This document shows positions 13,903 through 22,900 of a stretch of DNA of 24,499 nucleotides, in pieces. This stretch comes from JAHDNZ01 sp036721855 (GTDB lineage Bacteria > Bacillota > DTU065). The notes below the pieces were generated by a model, which saw nothing but the letters and a program-made list of their open reading frames with translations, was not told where the DNA came from and did not search any database. Location of the stretch: assembly GCA_036721855.1 (NCBI GenBank), contig DAIMKF010000028.1:1-24499 (forward strand), in the 5' to 3' direction. Made by a program: the position numbers and the translations under genes. The stretch's first letter is position 1. Each line of letters starts with the position of its first letter.

Positions 13903-16338
13903 TCAATATACCTTTGTTAGGCGCCAAATCCTCTCATTATATTCCTCTATAGTACGATCACTGGAAAACATCCCTGCATTTGCAATATTAATAATAGATT
14001 TTTGCCACCAATCTTTTGGGCTTTGGTAGATTTGATTGGCCTTTGCATGAGCTTTAGCATATGAACGAAAATCCGCCAGCACATAATAAGGATCGGCGAT
14101 TCCCCCATAGCCAAAGAGTAAACCGGTGTAGATCTCTCTAAATATTTCAGGATGTTCGGAGTCAAGATAGCCTCCAATTAGCTGATCTAATACCTGTTTT
14201 AATTCAGCGTCATTTTCGTACAAATTTAAGGTCTTATATGTGCCTAACTTTCTGCTTTCTTCTATTTCATCTGCATTAAGACCAAAAATAAGGATATTAT
14301 CCTTTCCCACAGCTTCCATGATTTCTATATTCGCACCATCTAAAGTCCCTATAGTCAAAGCTCCATTTAACATCAACTTCATATTACCGGTCCCTGAAGC
14401 TTCTTTACCCGCTGTAGAGATTTGCTCTGAAATATCAGAAGCACAAATGATTTTTTCAGCCAGACTAACTCGATAATTCTCTAAAAACAGTACTTTAATC
14501 AGTCCGCGAGTTCTCGGATCATTGTTAATTTTTTCTCCCACACTGTGAATTAGCTTAATAATAAGTTTAGCCATTCTGTAGCCTGGTGCTGCTTTAGCCG
14601 CAAAAATAAAGGTGTGTGGCACCATATCAAAATTCCCGTCAATAATGCGGTTGTAGAGATAAAGAATATGCAAAATGTTTAGGAGTTGTCTTTTATATTC
14701 ATGTAATCTTTTAATCTGCACATCAAAAAGTGAATCTGGATCTACTAAAACACCACTGGTCTCTTTGATATATTTAGCTAATTTAATTTTGTTATTACGG
14801 CGGATATCTTTTAGTGCCAACTGAAAATCTTGATCATTTTGAAATAGTTTTAGCTTTTTTAGTTCTAACGAATTTAGAGTCCAACTATTGCCAATGTAGC
14901 TACTGATTAAGTTAGCCAGAGAAGGATTGGCTTTTAAGAGAAAACGACGAAAAGTAATGCCATTAGTAATACCCATAAACTTTTCAGGAGTAAACTCATA
15001 GAATCTCCGAAAAACTTGGTCTTTTAAAATTTGAGTGTGTTGTTCAGCTACTCCATTAACAGAAAATGAACCCACAATACAAAGATTAGCCATACAAACT
15101 TGCTTGTCATTGATAATTGCCATGGAGGCTATCCGTTGCCAGTCTCCGGGATAAATCTCCCACAGACTGCGACAAAACCTCTCATTGATCTCATTTACAA
15201 TATCCCAAATTCGGGGTAGTAACTGTCGAAACATATCAGCAGGCCACTTTTCTAAAGCTTCTTCTAAAACAGTATGGTTAGTGTAAGCAAAGGTTCTTCT
15301 GGTAATATCCCAAGCTTCGTCCCACCCTAAATATTCCTCATCGATTAAAATCCGCATTAGTTCAGGTATCGCCAAAGCAGGATGCGTATCATTGATATGA
15401 ATAACCCTTTTTTTAGCAAAATCTCTAATGTTATTACCTTGGCTTTTAAAGTCGTGAACAATACTTTGGATACTGGCTGAGACAAAGAAATACTGTTGTT
15501 TTAGCCTTAGTGCTTTACCTTCACGGTGATTATCTTCAGGATATAAAACTTTAGACAAAACTTCAGCCAGTTCTTTTTCTTCCAAAGCATCTAGATAACG
15601 TCCCTGACCAAAGAGATTTAAATCAAAGTGTTTAGTTGATCTTGCCGTCCATAGCCTTAAAGAGTTAACTAGAGGCGAATTATATCCCAACACAGGCATT
15701 TCATAGGGAACTGCCTTAACTGACTGGTAGCCCTTGTGCTCGAAAATCATTCTCCCATCTACGATATGGCTCTCTACAAAACCCCCAAACTTAACTATCT
15801 CTGCCTCTTCAGGAAGCGGTATCTCCCAGATATTGCCGTCTTCCAGCCAAGAGTCAGGAAGCTCAACCTGGTAACCATCGATAATCTTTTGTTTAAAAAG
15901 ACCGTACTCATATCTGATTCCCAGACCATGGCCAGGTAAGGCTAAAGTTGAAAGTGAGTCGAGAAAACAAGCAGCAAGTCTTCCGAGTCCGCCATTGCCA
16001 AGTCCTGCATCTGATTCGTTTTCTCTGATCTCTTCTAAATCGTAACCTAATTCTTTTAAAGTCTCTTTGACAACATCTTCAATTTCAAGGTTAAGAAGGT
16101 TGTTGCCTAAAGCTCGGCCCATTAAAAATTCCATCGACAGGTAATAAAGTTCACGTTCAGGATTGTTATGAAAGGTCTCCCTTGAATAGACCCATTTTTC
16201 CATAATCAGGTCTCTTACAACCATCGAGATAGCTTTGTAGAGATTGCTTTTAGAAGCGTTTTTTAATGTACGACCGAACATTCTCTCCATTTTATCCTCT
16301 AGAGCTATACGAAACTCTTCTTTAGTGATAGTTTGCAT
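13903..16338 (-). CDS. glgP: Glycogen/starch/alpha-glucan phosphorylase
   Basis: Phosphorolyses terminal alpha-1,4 linkages of glycogen to glucose 1-phosphate with PLP. The classic GT35 features are visible: YYLSMEFLMGRALGNNLLN and GLGNGGLGRLAACFLDSL near the N-terminus, VDPDSLFDVQIKRLHEYKRQ in the middle, and the PLP region SGTGNMKLMLNGALTIGTLD followed by ANIEI. The C-terminus ends DRTIEEYNERIWRL. An in-frame TTG exists at 16371, but AGGAGG stands 6 bases before the ATG at 16338, giving 811 aa, the normal length. Last gene of the glg operon, 49 bases after glgB, followed by a strong terminator. Whether it is activated by AMP or phosphorylation cannot be seen. Confidence 0.97.
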   Translation of the reverse strand: MQTITKEEFRIALEDKMERMFGRTLKNASKSNLYKAISMVVRDLIMEKWVYSRETFHNNPERELYYLSMEFLMGRALGNNLLNLEIEDVVKETLKELGYDLEEIRENESDAGLGNGGLGRLAACFLDSLSTLALPGHGLGIRYEYGLFKQKIIDGYQVELPDSWLEDGNIWEIPLPEEAEIVKFGGFVESHIVDGRMIFEHKGYQSVKAVPYEMPVLGYNSPLVNSLRLWTARSTKHFDLNLFGQGRYLDALEEKELAEVLSKVLYPEDNHREGKALRLKQQYFFVSASIQSIVHDFKSQGNNIRDFAKKRVIHINDTHPALAIPELMRILIDEEYLGWDEAWDITRRTFAYTNHTVLEEALEKWPADMFRQLLPRIWDIVNEINERFCRSLWEIYPGDWQRIASMAIINDKQVCMANLCIVGSFSVNGVAEQHTQILKDQVFRRFYEFTPEKFMGITNGITFRRFLLKANPSLANLISSYIGNSWTLNSLELKKLKLFQNDQDFQLALKDIRRNNKIKLAKYIKETSGVLVDPDSLFDVQIKRLHEYKRQLLNILHILYLYNRIIDGNFDMVPHTFIFAAKAAPGYRMAKLIIKLIHSVGEKINNDPRTRGLIKVLFLENYRVSLAEKIICASDISEQISTAGKEASGTGNMKLMLNGALTIGTLDGANIEIMEAVGKDNILIFGLNADEIEESRKLGTYKTLNLYENDAELKQVLDQLIGGYLDSEHPEIFREIYTGLLFGYGGIADPYYVLADFRSYAKAHAKANQIYQSPKDWWQKSIINIANAGMFSSDRTIEEYNERIWRLTKVY

Positions 16339-16387
16339 ACCGCACCTCCTAAAGAAAACTTCCGACTTCAATGTTTTTAGTTCATTT

Positions 16388-18289
16388 TTATCGCTTAAGC
16401 TTTAGGTAGATAGTAGCTAAAGGTGGAACTTTTAGCATGATACTGTAAGGTTGGTTGTGCCAAAAAACCGAAGTCGCCACTAAACTATCATTGTTCTGTC
16501 CTGAACCACCATAGTTAGAACAATCACTATTTAAGACCTCAACATATTCACCTTTTTTTGGAACACCAATTCGATAATCATAACGCACTACCGGAGTAAA
16601 ATTACTCACTATAATGATAAAATCCTGCTTGTCGGTACTGTAACGGATAAAACTGACAATTGATTGTGTATTATCATGGCAGTCTATCCAATTAAAGCCA
16701 TCAAAGTGGTGATCTAACTCCCATAAAGAACCTTCATTGAGATAAAAATGGTTGAGATCTCTTACAAAATCCTGCAAGGCTTTATGTCTAGAATAGGAAA
16801 GAAGATGCCAGTCAAGTTCTTCTGCAAAGCGCCATTCAATAAATTGACCGAATTCACCACCCATGAAAATGAGTTTTTTTCCCGGGTGGGCCATCATATA
16901 ACCATACAAGGCTCTAAGACAGGCAAATTTTTGCCAATAATCGCCAGGCATCTTATCAAGCAGGGATTTTTTTCCATGTACTACTTCGTCATGAGAAAGA
17001 GGTAGGATAAAATTTTCTGAAAAAGCGTACATCAAAGAAAAAGTTAACAGATCATGATGGTACTTTTTAAAAACTGGATCAAGTTCCATATATCTTAAGG
17101 TATCGTTCATCCAACCCATATTCCATTTATAGTTAAATCCCAGACCTCCAAGGTATGTGGGTTTAGTCACTAAAGGCCAAGCACTTGACTCTTCGGCAAT
17201 CATTAAAGCTCCGGGAAATCTTTCAAAGACTGCTTCATTTAATCTTTTTAAAAAACTAATGGCTTCGAGATTTTCTCTCCCTCCATATATATTAGGAATC
17301 CAAGTATTAGGTTGTTTGCCATAATCAAGATAGAGCATATTAGCTACCGCATCCACTCTTAATCCGTCGATATGGTAAACATCAAACCAAAAATTAGCAT
17401 TGGATATTAAAAAACTCCTTACTTCAGTGCGTCCAAGATCGAAATTAGCTGTCCCCCAGTCTAAATTTTCACTACGCCAGGGTTCATTGTATTCAAAAGT
17501 AGGTGTACCATCAAAAAGCCTTAAACCATGGTCGTCTTTACAAAAATGTCCTGGTACCCAATCAAGGATTATACCAAGACCTTCTTGATGAGCTTGATCC
17601 ACAAAATACATGAAATCTTCAGGTTTTCCATATCGACTTGTGACAGAAAAGTAACCAGTTGCCTGGTATCCCCAGGAACCATCAAAAGGATGTTCGGCCA
17701 GAGGCATTAGTTCTAGGTGGGTAAAGCCCATCTCCTTAGCATAGCTGACTAGCTGTTTTGTAACTTCGCGATAGTTATACAACTCTCCCTTTGCTTTTTG
17801 CCTCCATGAACCCAGATGAACTTCGTAGATTAGCATCGGCTCTTTATAAACGATCTTTTTTTGTTTGCGTGCTTGCCAGAGACTGTCACGCCACTCAAAT
17901 TTCTGTAAATTCCAAACAATTGAAGCTGTTTTAGGTCTCAGTTCGGCATAAAATCCATATGGATCTACCTTAATTAATTTTTTCCCCTCGTATGTAGTAA
18001 GTATGTATTTATAAAGTGCACCTTGTTGCAGATTTGGAACAAAAGTCCACCAGATACCCGACTCTTCTAACAATACCATGGGAGACGCATTTTCATCCCA
18101 ATTGTTGAAGTCTCCAATAACACTAACCTTAGCTGCCCGTGGAGCCCAAAGAGCAAATCTTACCCCTGAAATCGTATTGTTTGGAATCAAATGTGCTCCT
18201 AAAAAAGTATAACTTCGAAAATGATTGCCTTCACAAAACAAATAACGATCATATTCACTAGGAATTATCTCCAAAGCTGTCAACCTCAT
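16388..18289 (-). CDS. glgB: 1,4-alpha-glucan branching enzyme
   Basis: Creates alpha-1,6 branches in glycogen. The N-terminal CBM48-type beta domain is seen in VRFALWAPRAAKVSVIGDFN and the following WD. The GH13 barrel shows EVHLGSWR, HPFDGSWGYQATGYFSVTSR, GLRVDAVANMLYLDY (nucleophile Asp near 313), LMIAEESSAWP (acid/base Glu near 366) and LSHDEVVHGKKSLLDKMPGD (Asp near 434). About 633 aa, a standard GlgB length without the extra N-terminal module of some enzymes. The start is uncertain: GAGGTGATGAGGTTG allows GTG (18292), ATG (18289) or TTG (18283); I used ATG. It lies 15 bases after pulA. Confidence 0.97.
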   Translation of the reverse strand: MRLTALEIIPSEYDRYLFCEGNHFRSYTFLGAHLIPNNTISGVRFALWAPRAAKVSVIGDFNNWDENASPMVLLEESGIWWTFVPNLQQGALYKYILTTYEGKKLIKVDPYGFYAELRPKTASIVWNLQKFEWRDSLWQARKQKKIVYKEPMLIYEVHLGSWRQKAKGELYNYREVTKQLVSYAKEMGFTHLELMPLAEHPFDGSWGYQATGYFSVTSRYGKPEDFMYFVDQAHQEGLGIILDWVPGHFCKDDHGLRLFDGTPTFEYNEPWRSENLDWGTANFDLGRTEVRSFLISNANFWFDVYHIDGLRVDAVANMLYLDYGKQPNTWIPNIYGGRENLEAISFLKRLNEAVFERFPGALMIAEESSAWPLVTKPTYLGGLGFNYKWNMGWMNDTLRYMELDPVFKKYHHDLLTFSLMYAFSENFILPLSHDEVVHGKKSLLDKMPGDYWQKFACLRALYGYMMAHPGKKLIFMGGEFGQFIEWRFAEELDWHLLSYSRHKALQDFVRDLNHFYLNEGSLWELDHHFDGFNWIDCHDNTQSIVSFIRYSTDKQDFIIIVSNFTPVVRYDYRIGVPKKGEYVEVLNSDCSNYGGSGQNNDSLVATSVFWHNQPYSIMLKVPPLATIYLKLKR

Positions 18290-18304
18290 CACCTCAGTGT
18301 CAAT

Positions 18305-20263
18305 CTATTTACCTAAAGCAAGATCAAAACTTTCTTTATCCGCTAAAACAATAGTGGCTAAGCGAGGCAACACCAGACGATCACCTTTAACTGTACCAAT
18401 TCTTTTTGTACCTGCATAACTTGCATCTACCACCATAACCCAGTTTTTACCTGGTAGTTGCACTTCTCTTGCTATTTTCGAGCCACTAAAAAGTACAACA
18501 ATCTTTTGCCAGGGGTCACCTCCAGCATGCTCTTTTAAAATAAAACCTACCAGTAATGGGCTTGGCATAGTTAAAAAATGCAAATTAGCATTGATCTCGG
18601 CAGCAGTTTTTAGTCTAAAAGCCGGATGGGTTTTACGTAGCTGAATAAGCCCTTGATAGTATTTGAAAACATCAAAATAACGCTGTTTTCTTTCCCAGAC
18701 AATCTGGTTTATGGTATCCCCCGATCTGTAACTGTTGTAATCTCCGAATTTGGTCCGGCAAAACTCCTGCCCAGCATGTAAAAAAGGCACCCCCTGGGAT
18801 AGAAGCACCATAGCTCCAGCTAGTTTTTGTCTCGCAATTTGCACAGTTTCATCGTCTCTGGGATTGGATTTTAGTAGTTTGTCCCAAAGAGTGAGATTAT
18901 CATGTGCAGCTATATAATTAATAGATTGATTAGGCTCACTACAATAAGAACAATGTGCATATAACACCCTTTTATAATCAACTTCATGATGGTTAATAGC
19001 TGCAGTTATACCGCATTTAATACTCTCTTCCATTCCATATCCACCTGAAATGAAACCTTTGCTTTCAGCTCGGAAAACATTTCCTTTAACTCCATCACGA
19101 AAATCATCATTAAAAACCCCTACGCCGGGAAATTTAACGGCTTGGCCTTTTAAAGCTTTTAAGTTTTCAGGCAGAAGTGAAGGTCCACCGGTCCAACCTT
19201 CACCATAAAGAATAATGCTTGGGTCAATACGATCTAATTGAGCTCTAATGGTATTGATTGTCTCTATATCATAACAACCCATCAGATCAAATCGAAAACC
19301 TTTGATCCGATATTCCCTAGCCCAATAACAGATGGAATCGATAATGAATTTTCTAACCATTAAACGCTCCGTAGCCAGTTCATTCCCACATCCCGAACCG
19401 TTACTAAAAAATCCATTCTCGTCTTGACGATAGTAATAACCAGGTACAATCTGATTAAAATTAGCACTTTCTGTTTTCCAAGTATGATTATAAACAACAT
19501 CCATAACAACGCGAATACCACTTTCTCTTAAAGCATGGATTAACTGTTTTAACTCTAGAATACGAGAAAAAGGGTCAGCAGGCCGAGTAGCATACGAGCC
19601 TTCCGGTGCATTATAGTTGAGCGGATCATAACCCCAATTATATGAACTAAAAGGTTTTGTTTCATCTACAGTGGCATAATCAAAGACAGGTAGAAGCTGT
19701 ACATGGGTAATACCGAGTTCAATTAGATGTGACAACCCGGTTAAAACTGCACCCGGCCCTTTGGAATTAAGTTCAGTAAACCCTAAATATAGACCTTTCA
19801 TCTTCAAACCTGAATCTGGTGATATCGAAAAATCTCTTACATGTACCTCATAAATAATAGCTTCGCCAAAAGATTCCAGTATCGGGTCGCAAACTTCAGT
19901 CCAAAAAGGTGGATTAGTCCTTGCAAGATCAACAACAACTCCCATGGAGCCATTTACACTAAGAGCTTTGGCATACGGATCTACTACTTCAAACTCGCAG
20001 GTTTGATGCTTTATTAGATAATTATATTTAAAACCATGTAAATCTCCGGGTACATCGGCCGTCCAAACTCCTTTTTCTGCTCTTTTTAATGGCTTAAACT
20101 TTACTTTCTCATCTCCAGAAACTTTTATATCTACACCAATAGCTGTAGGTGCCCAGATTTTAAAGGTAGTTTTCTCTAAAGACCACAAAGCTCCCAGTTC
20201 ACCGGTGTAAAAAAACTGCTGGTTAAACTCTTCGCTGTCAAAATAATATTTATTTTTATCCAT
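18305..20263 (-). CDS. pulA: Type I pullulanase (glycogen/alpha-glucan debranching)
   Basis: Hydrolyses alpha-1,6 linkages in branched alpha-glucans. The GH13_14 signature YNWGYDP (about 208-214) is present. The catalytic residues lie in GFRFDLMGCYD (Asp near 326), ILYGEGWTGGP (Glu near 355) and YIAAHDNLTLWDKL (Asp near 455). An N-terminal CBM48-like beta domain (about 20-115) precedes the barrel. There is no signal peptide, so it acts inside the cell, consistent with a role in glycogen turnover alongside GlgP. The ORF can be opened at a GTG (20272), but AAAGGTG 6 bases before the ATG at 20263 favours 652 aa. This is somewhat short for the family. A GlgX/isoamylase-type enzyme is the alternative, but the YNWGYDP motif favours pullulanase. 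Confidence 0.93.
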   Translation of the reverse strand: MDKNKYYFDSEEFNQQFFYTGELGALWSLEKTTFKIWAPTAIGVDIKVSGDEKVKFKPLKRAEKGVWTADVPGDLHGFKYNYLIKHQTCEFEVVDPYAKALSVNGSMGVVVDLARTNPPFWTEVCDPILESFGEAIIYEVHVRDFSISPDSGLKMKGLYLGFTELNSKGPGAVLTGLSHLIELGITHVQLLPVFDYATVDETKPFSSYNWGYDPLNYNAPEGSYATRPADPFSRILELKQLIHALRESGIRVVMDVVYNHTWKTESANFNQIVPGYYYRQDENGFFSNGSGCGNELATERLMVRKFIIDSICYWAREYRIKGFRFDLMGCYDIETINTIRAQLDRIDPSIILYGEGWTGGPSLLPENLKALKGQAVKFPGVGVFNDDFRDGVKGNVFRAESKGFISGGYGMEESIKCGITAAINHHEVDYKRVLYAHCSYCSEPNQSINYIAAHDNLTLWDKLLKSNPRDDETVQIARQKLAGAMVLLSQGVPFLHAGQEFCRTKFGDYNSYRSGDTINQIVWERKQRYFDVFKYYQGLIQLRKTHPAFRLKTAAEINANLHFLTMPSPLLVGFILKEHAGGDPWQKIVVLFSGSKIAREVQLPGKNWVMVVDASYAGTKRIGTVKGDRLVLPRLATIVLADKESFDLALGK

Positions 20264-20284
20264 TTCAGGCACCTTTCTTTACAA

Positions 20285-21715
20285 TTAACCCATAAGCGAA
20301 CTATATACTTTTTGATATTTTTTAGCTGATTTAATCCAACTGTTGTCAGAAGATATAGCGGTTTTTTTTAATATACTCCAATGTGGTTGCCTATTAAAAT
20401 ATCCTAAAGCTCTATCTATGGTATATAGCATGTCATGGGCATTGTAATTACTAAAAGTAAAACCGTTGCCTTTATTGAGATACTCATTGTAAGAAGAAAC
20501 AGTGTCTTTTAATCCTCCTGTTTCTCTGACAATAGGGATGGTAGCATATCTTAGGGCAATTAATTGCGACAGACCGCATGGTTCAAACAGCGAAGGCATT
20601 AAAAGATAATCTGCTCCTGCATAGATCCTATGAGCTAATTCATTATCAAAACAAATATTGGCTGAAATCTGCCAAGAATAAGCCAAAGAAATTTCACGAA
20701 ACATCCGTTCATATTTATCCTCTCCTTGACCCAAAATAACTAGTTGCAGATCACGCTTTATTATGTCGTCTAATACATATTCCACTAAATCAAGACCTTT
20801 TTGAGCTACCAGCCTGGAGATAATAGCAAGCATTGGCCTAGATGAATCTTCTTTTAACCGTAACTGCTTTTGCAGATAAGTTTTATTAGCCACTTTTCTC
20901 TCAAGAGTCTCAGTACTATAGTTTTCAATTAAATAAGGATCATTAACGGGATCCCACTGCCTGTAGTCTATACCGTTTATTATACCCCTTAATTTATCTG
21001 TCCTACTCCTTATAAGGCCATCTAATTTCTGACCATAAAAAGGAGCTTGAATCTCAAGAGCATAGGTTGGACTTACGGTTGTGATAATATCACTAAAGAC
21101 AATCCCTCCTTTTAGTAGGTTAACATTATTATCAAACTCTATGCTTTCTATATTAAAATATTCCCTACCTAAATCTAAAAGATCCTTAAGAATATCGTTG
21201 GCAAAAATACCTTGGTATTGTAGATTGTGTATTGTCAGAATAGACTTAATGCCCTGGTAGAAAAAATCATGGCCATAATGGACTTTTAGTAGCAGTGGAA
21301 TAATGGCTGTCTGCCAGTCATGAACATGAATAATATCCGGTCTAAAATCCATATAAGGTAAAGCTTTCAAAACAGCTCTGGAAAAGTAGATGTATCGCTC
21401 GGCATCATCGAGATAACCATATAAAAACTTACGTTTAAAATAATATTCATTGTCAATAAAATAGTACTTAATACCTTGGTACTCAACTTCTTCTACCCCA
21501 CAATACTGATTTCTCCAACCTAATTTCACATTCACTCTGGCTTTGAGTGTAAGTTTTGTTTTAAAATCATCGGCAAGACTTTGATATTTAGGTAAAACAA
21601 CTCTGACTTCAATGCCTAAATTCTTCAATGCTTCCGGTAGCGAACCAATTACATCAGCCAAACCTCCTGACTTAAAAAACGGTACACATTCACTTGCTAC
21701 AAATAGTACCTTCAT
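20285..21715 (-). CDS. glgA: Glycogen synthase (ADP-glucose, GT5)
   Basis: Elongates alpha-1,4-glucan from ADP-glucose. The N-terminal Rossmann domain has the GT5 signature MKVLFVASECVPFFKSGGLADVIGSLPEAL, with the K-x-GGLADV loop (Lys15 after the chosen start). DIIHVHDWQTAIIPLLL and ILTIHNLQYQGIF follow. The C-terminal domain has ISRLVAQKGLDL, VILGQGEDKYE and the nucleotide-sugar segment PSLFEPCGLSQLIALRYATI then PIVRETGGLKDTV. 476 aa, the usual bacterial length. A GTG at 21724 is in frame, but AGGAGAG ends right at it and lies about 9 bases before the ATG at 21715, so I used ATG. It lies 50 bases after glgD. Confidence 0.97.
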   Translation of the reverse strand: MKVLFVASECVPFFKSGGLADVIGSLPEALKNLGIEVRVVLPKYQSLADDFKTKLTLKARVNVKLGWRNQYCGVEEVEYQGIKYYFIDNEYYFKRKFLYGYLDDAERYIYFSRAVLKALPYMDFRPDIIHVHDWQTAIIPLLLKVHYGHDFFYQGIKSILTIHNLQYQGIFANDILKDLLDLGREYFNIESIEFDNNVNLLKGGIVFSDIITTVSPTYALEIQAPFYGQKLDGLIRSRTDKLRGIINGIDYRQWDPVNDPYLIENYSTETLERKVANKTYLQKQLRLKEDSSRPMLAIISRLVAQKGLDLVEYVLDDIIKRDLQLVILGQGEDKYERMFREISLAYSWQISANICFDNELAHRIYAGADYLLMPSLFEPCGLSQLIALRYATIPIVRETGGLKDTVSSYNEYLNKGNGFTFSNYNAHDMLYTIDRALGYFNRQPHWSILKKTAISSDNSWIKSAKKYQKVYSSLMG

Positions 21716-21765
21716 ACAATTCACTCTCCTACACTAAGCCTAAAGACACTCTAACTTAAATAATC

Positions 21766-22899
21766 TTAGAGCCTTGTCTTTTTGCCGATAACTAAAGGAT
21801 ATGTTTTATCTCCTCTTAGCCTTTTACCCATACCTATAAAGCAATCTTTATCGAGAATAACATTTTCAAGTTCAACACCACTTTCCAACTGTGTTTTTTG
21901 CATAATAATGCTATTTCTTACCACTACATTTTTTCCAATCTTAACTCCGCGAAAAACAATACTGTTTTCAACTTTACCCTCTATTTTGCAACCATTAGCT
22001 ACCAGAGAGTTTTTTACTTGTGCAGTCTTGGCATAAATTGCCGGTGGTTCATTTTTAACCTTAGTATAAATAGGACCATATGCATAAAACAGTTCTTTAT
22101 AAACTTTAGGATCTAAAAGTTCCATATTGGTTTTATAGTAACATTCAAGTGAACTGATTTTTCGAGCATAACCTTCAAAACCATATCCATAGATCTTTAA
22201 CTTGGCTAAGTTACGAATAGTAACATCTCTGACAAAATCACTTCCACCCATTGCAATACTGTTATCCACAAGGTCTATTAGCATCTCTCTACTGATTATA
22301 TAAGTATCTAAAGATAGCTTGCTACTTTGATTTATAAAGGGATTAACTTTAAGAGCTGTTATTCTTTCTTTCTCCGTAGCTGCAATTTCAGTGAAAGAAC
22401 CTAGGCCTACTTCATGGTCGTTTATATGGTAAACCATGGTAATATCAGCCTGTTTGTCTAGATGGCTTTTTAATACTTCCTGAAGATTGATATTACAGAT
22501 TATGGGATTATTCATTAAAATAACATATTCTTGCTTACTGCGAATAAGGTAGTCAAGGTGACGCCTAAGTAGTAAAATGTCTCCGTTTAACAAAAAAGAC
22601 GTTGATCCATCCGCATATTTTTCCGGAGGTAAAATAAACAACCCATCCCTTTGTCTGTTTAGATCCCATTCCTTTCCAATTCCTAAATGATCCATCAGTG
22701 AACGATATTTTTCCTGTACAAAGACGCCAACATTTCGCACTCCGGCATTAACTAAATTCGAGAGTGGAAAATCTATGATCCGGTAGCGTGCTCCAAAAGG
22801 CACTGCTGCAAGGGCTCTGTTTGTTGTGAGTTCCCTTAATCTGTCTTTTTGTTCTGTAAGAATTATCACACCCATAACATTGTTCATACTCAAAGTCAT
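21766..22899 (-). CDS. glgD: GlgD, non-catalytic ADP-glucose pyrophosphorylase subunit
   Basis: 377 aa homologue of GlgC: nucleotidyltransferase domain plus a C-terminal left-handed beta-helix with hexapeptide repeats (KIEGKVENSIVFRGVKIGKN, VVVRNSIIM). Its catalytic elements have decayed relative to GlgC. The GGQGTRL loop is replaced by LTEQKDRLRELT, the SGDHVYKMDY metal/nucleotide site by LMNNPIICNINLQ, and FEEKP by ALKVNP. The structural PFGARYRIIDFPLSNLVNAG is kept. In Bacillota, GlgD pairs with GlgC to give a more active heterotetramer, and this pattern fits that role. ATG with AGGGGAGG, which lies within the last codons of glgC; one base separates the two genes, so translation is probably coupled for balanced subunits. 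Confidence 0.95.
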   Translation of the reverse strand: MTLSMNNVMGVIILTEQKDRLRELTTNRALAAVPFGARYRIIDFPLSNLVNAGVRNVGVFVQEKYRSLMDHLGIGKEWDLNRQRDGLFILPPEKYADGSTSFLLNGDILLLRRHLDYLIRSKQEYVILMNNPIICNINLQEVLKSHLDKQADITMVYHINDHEVGLGSFTEIAATEKERITALKVNPFINQSSKLSLDTYIISREMLIDLVDNSIAMGGSDFVRDVTIRNLAKLKIYGYGFEGYARKISSLECYYKTNMELLDPKVYKELFYAYGPIYTKVKNEPPAIYAKTAQVKNSLVANGCKIEGKVENSIVFRGVKIGKNVVVRNSIIMQKTQLESGVELENVILDKDCFIGMGKRLRGDKTYPLVIGKKTRL

Positions 22900-22900
22900 T

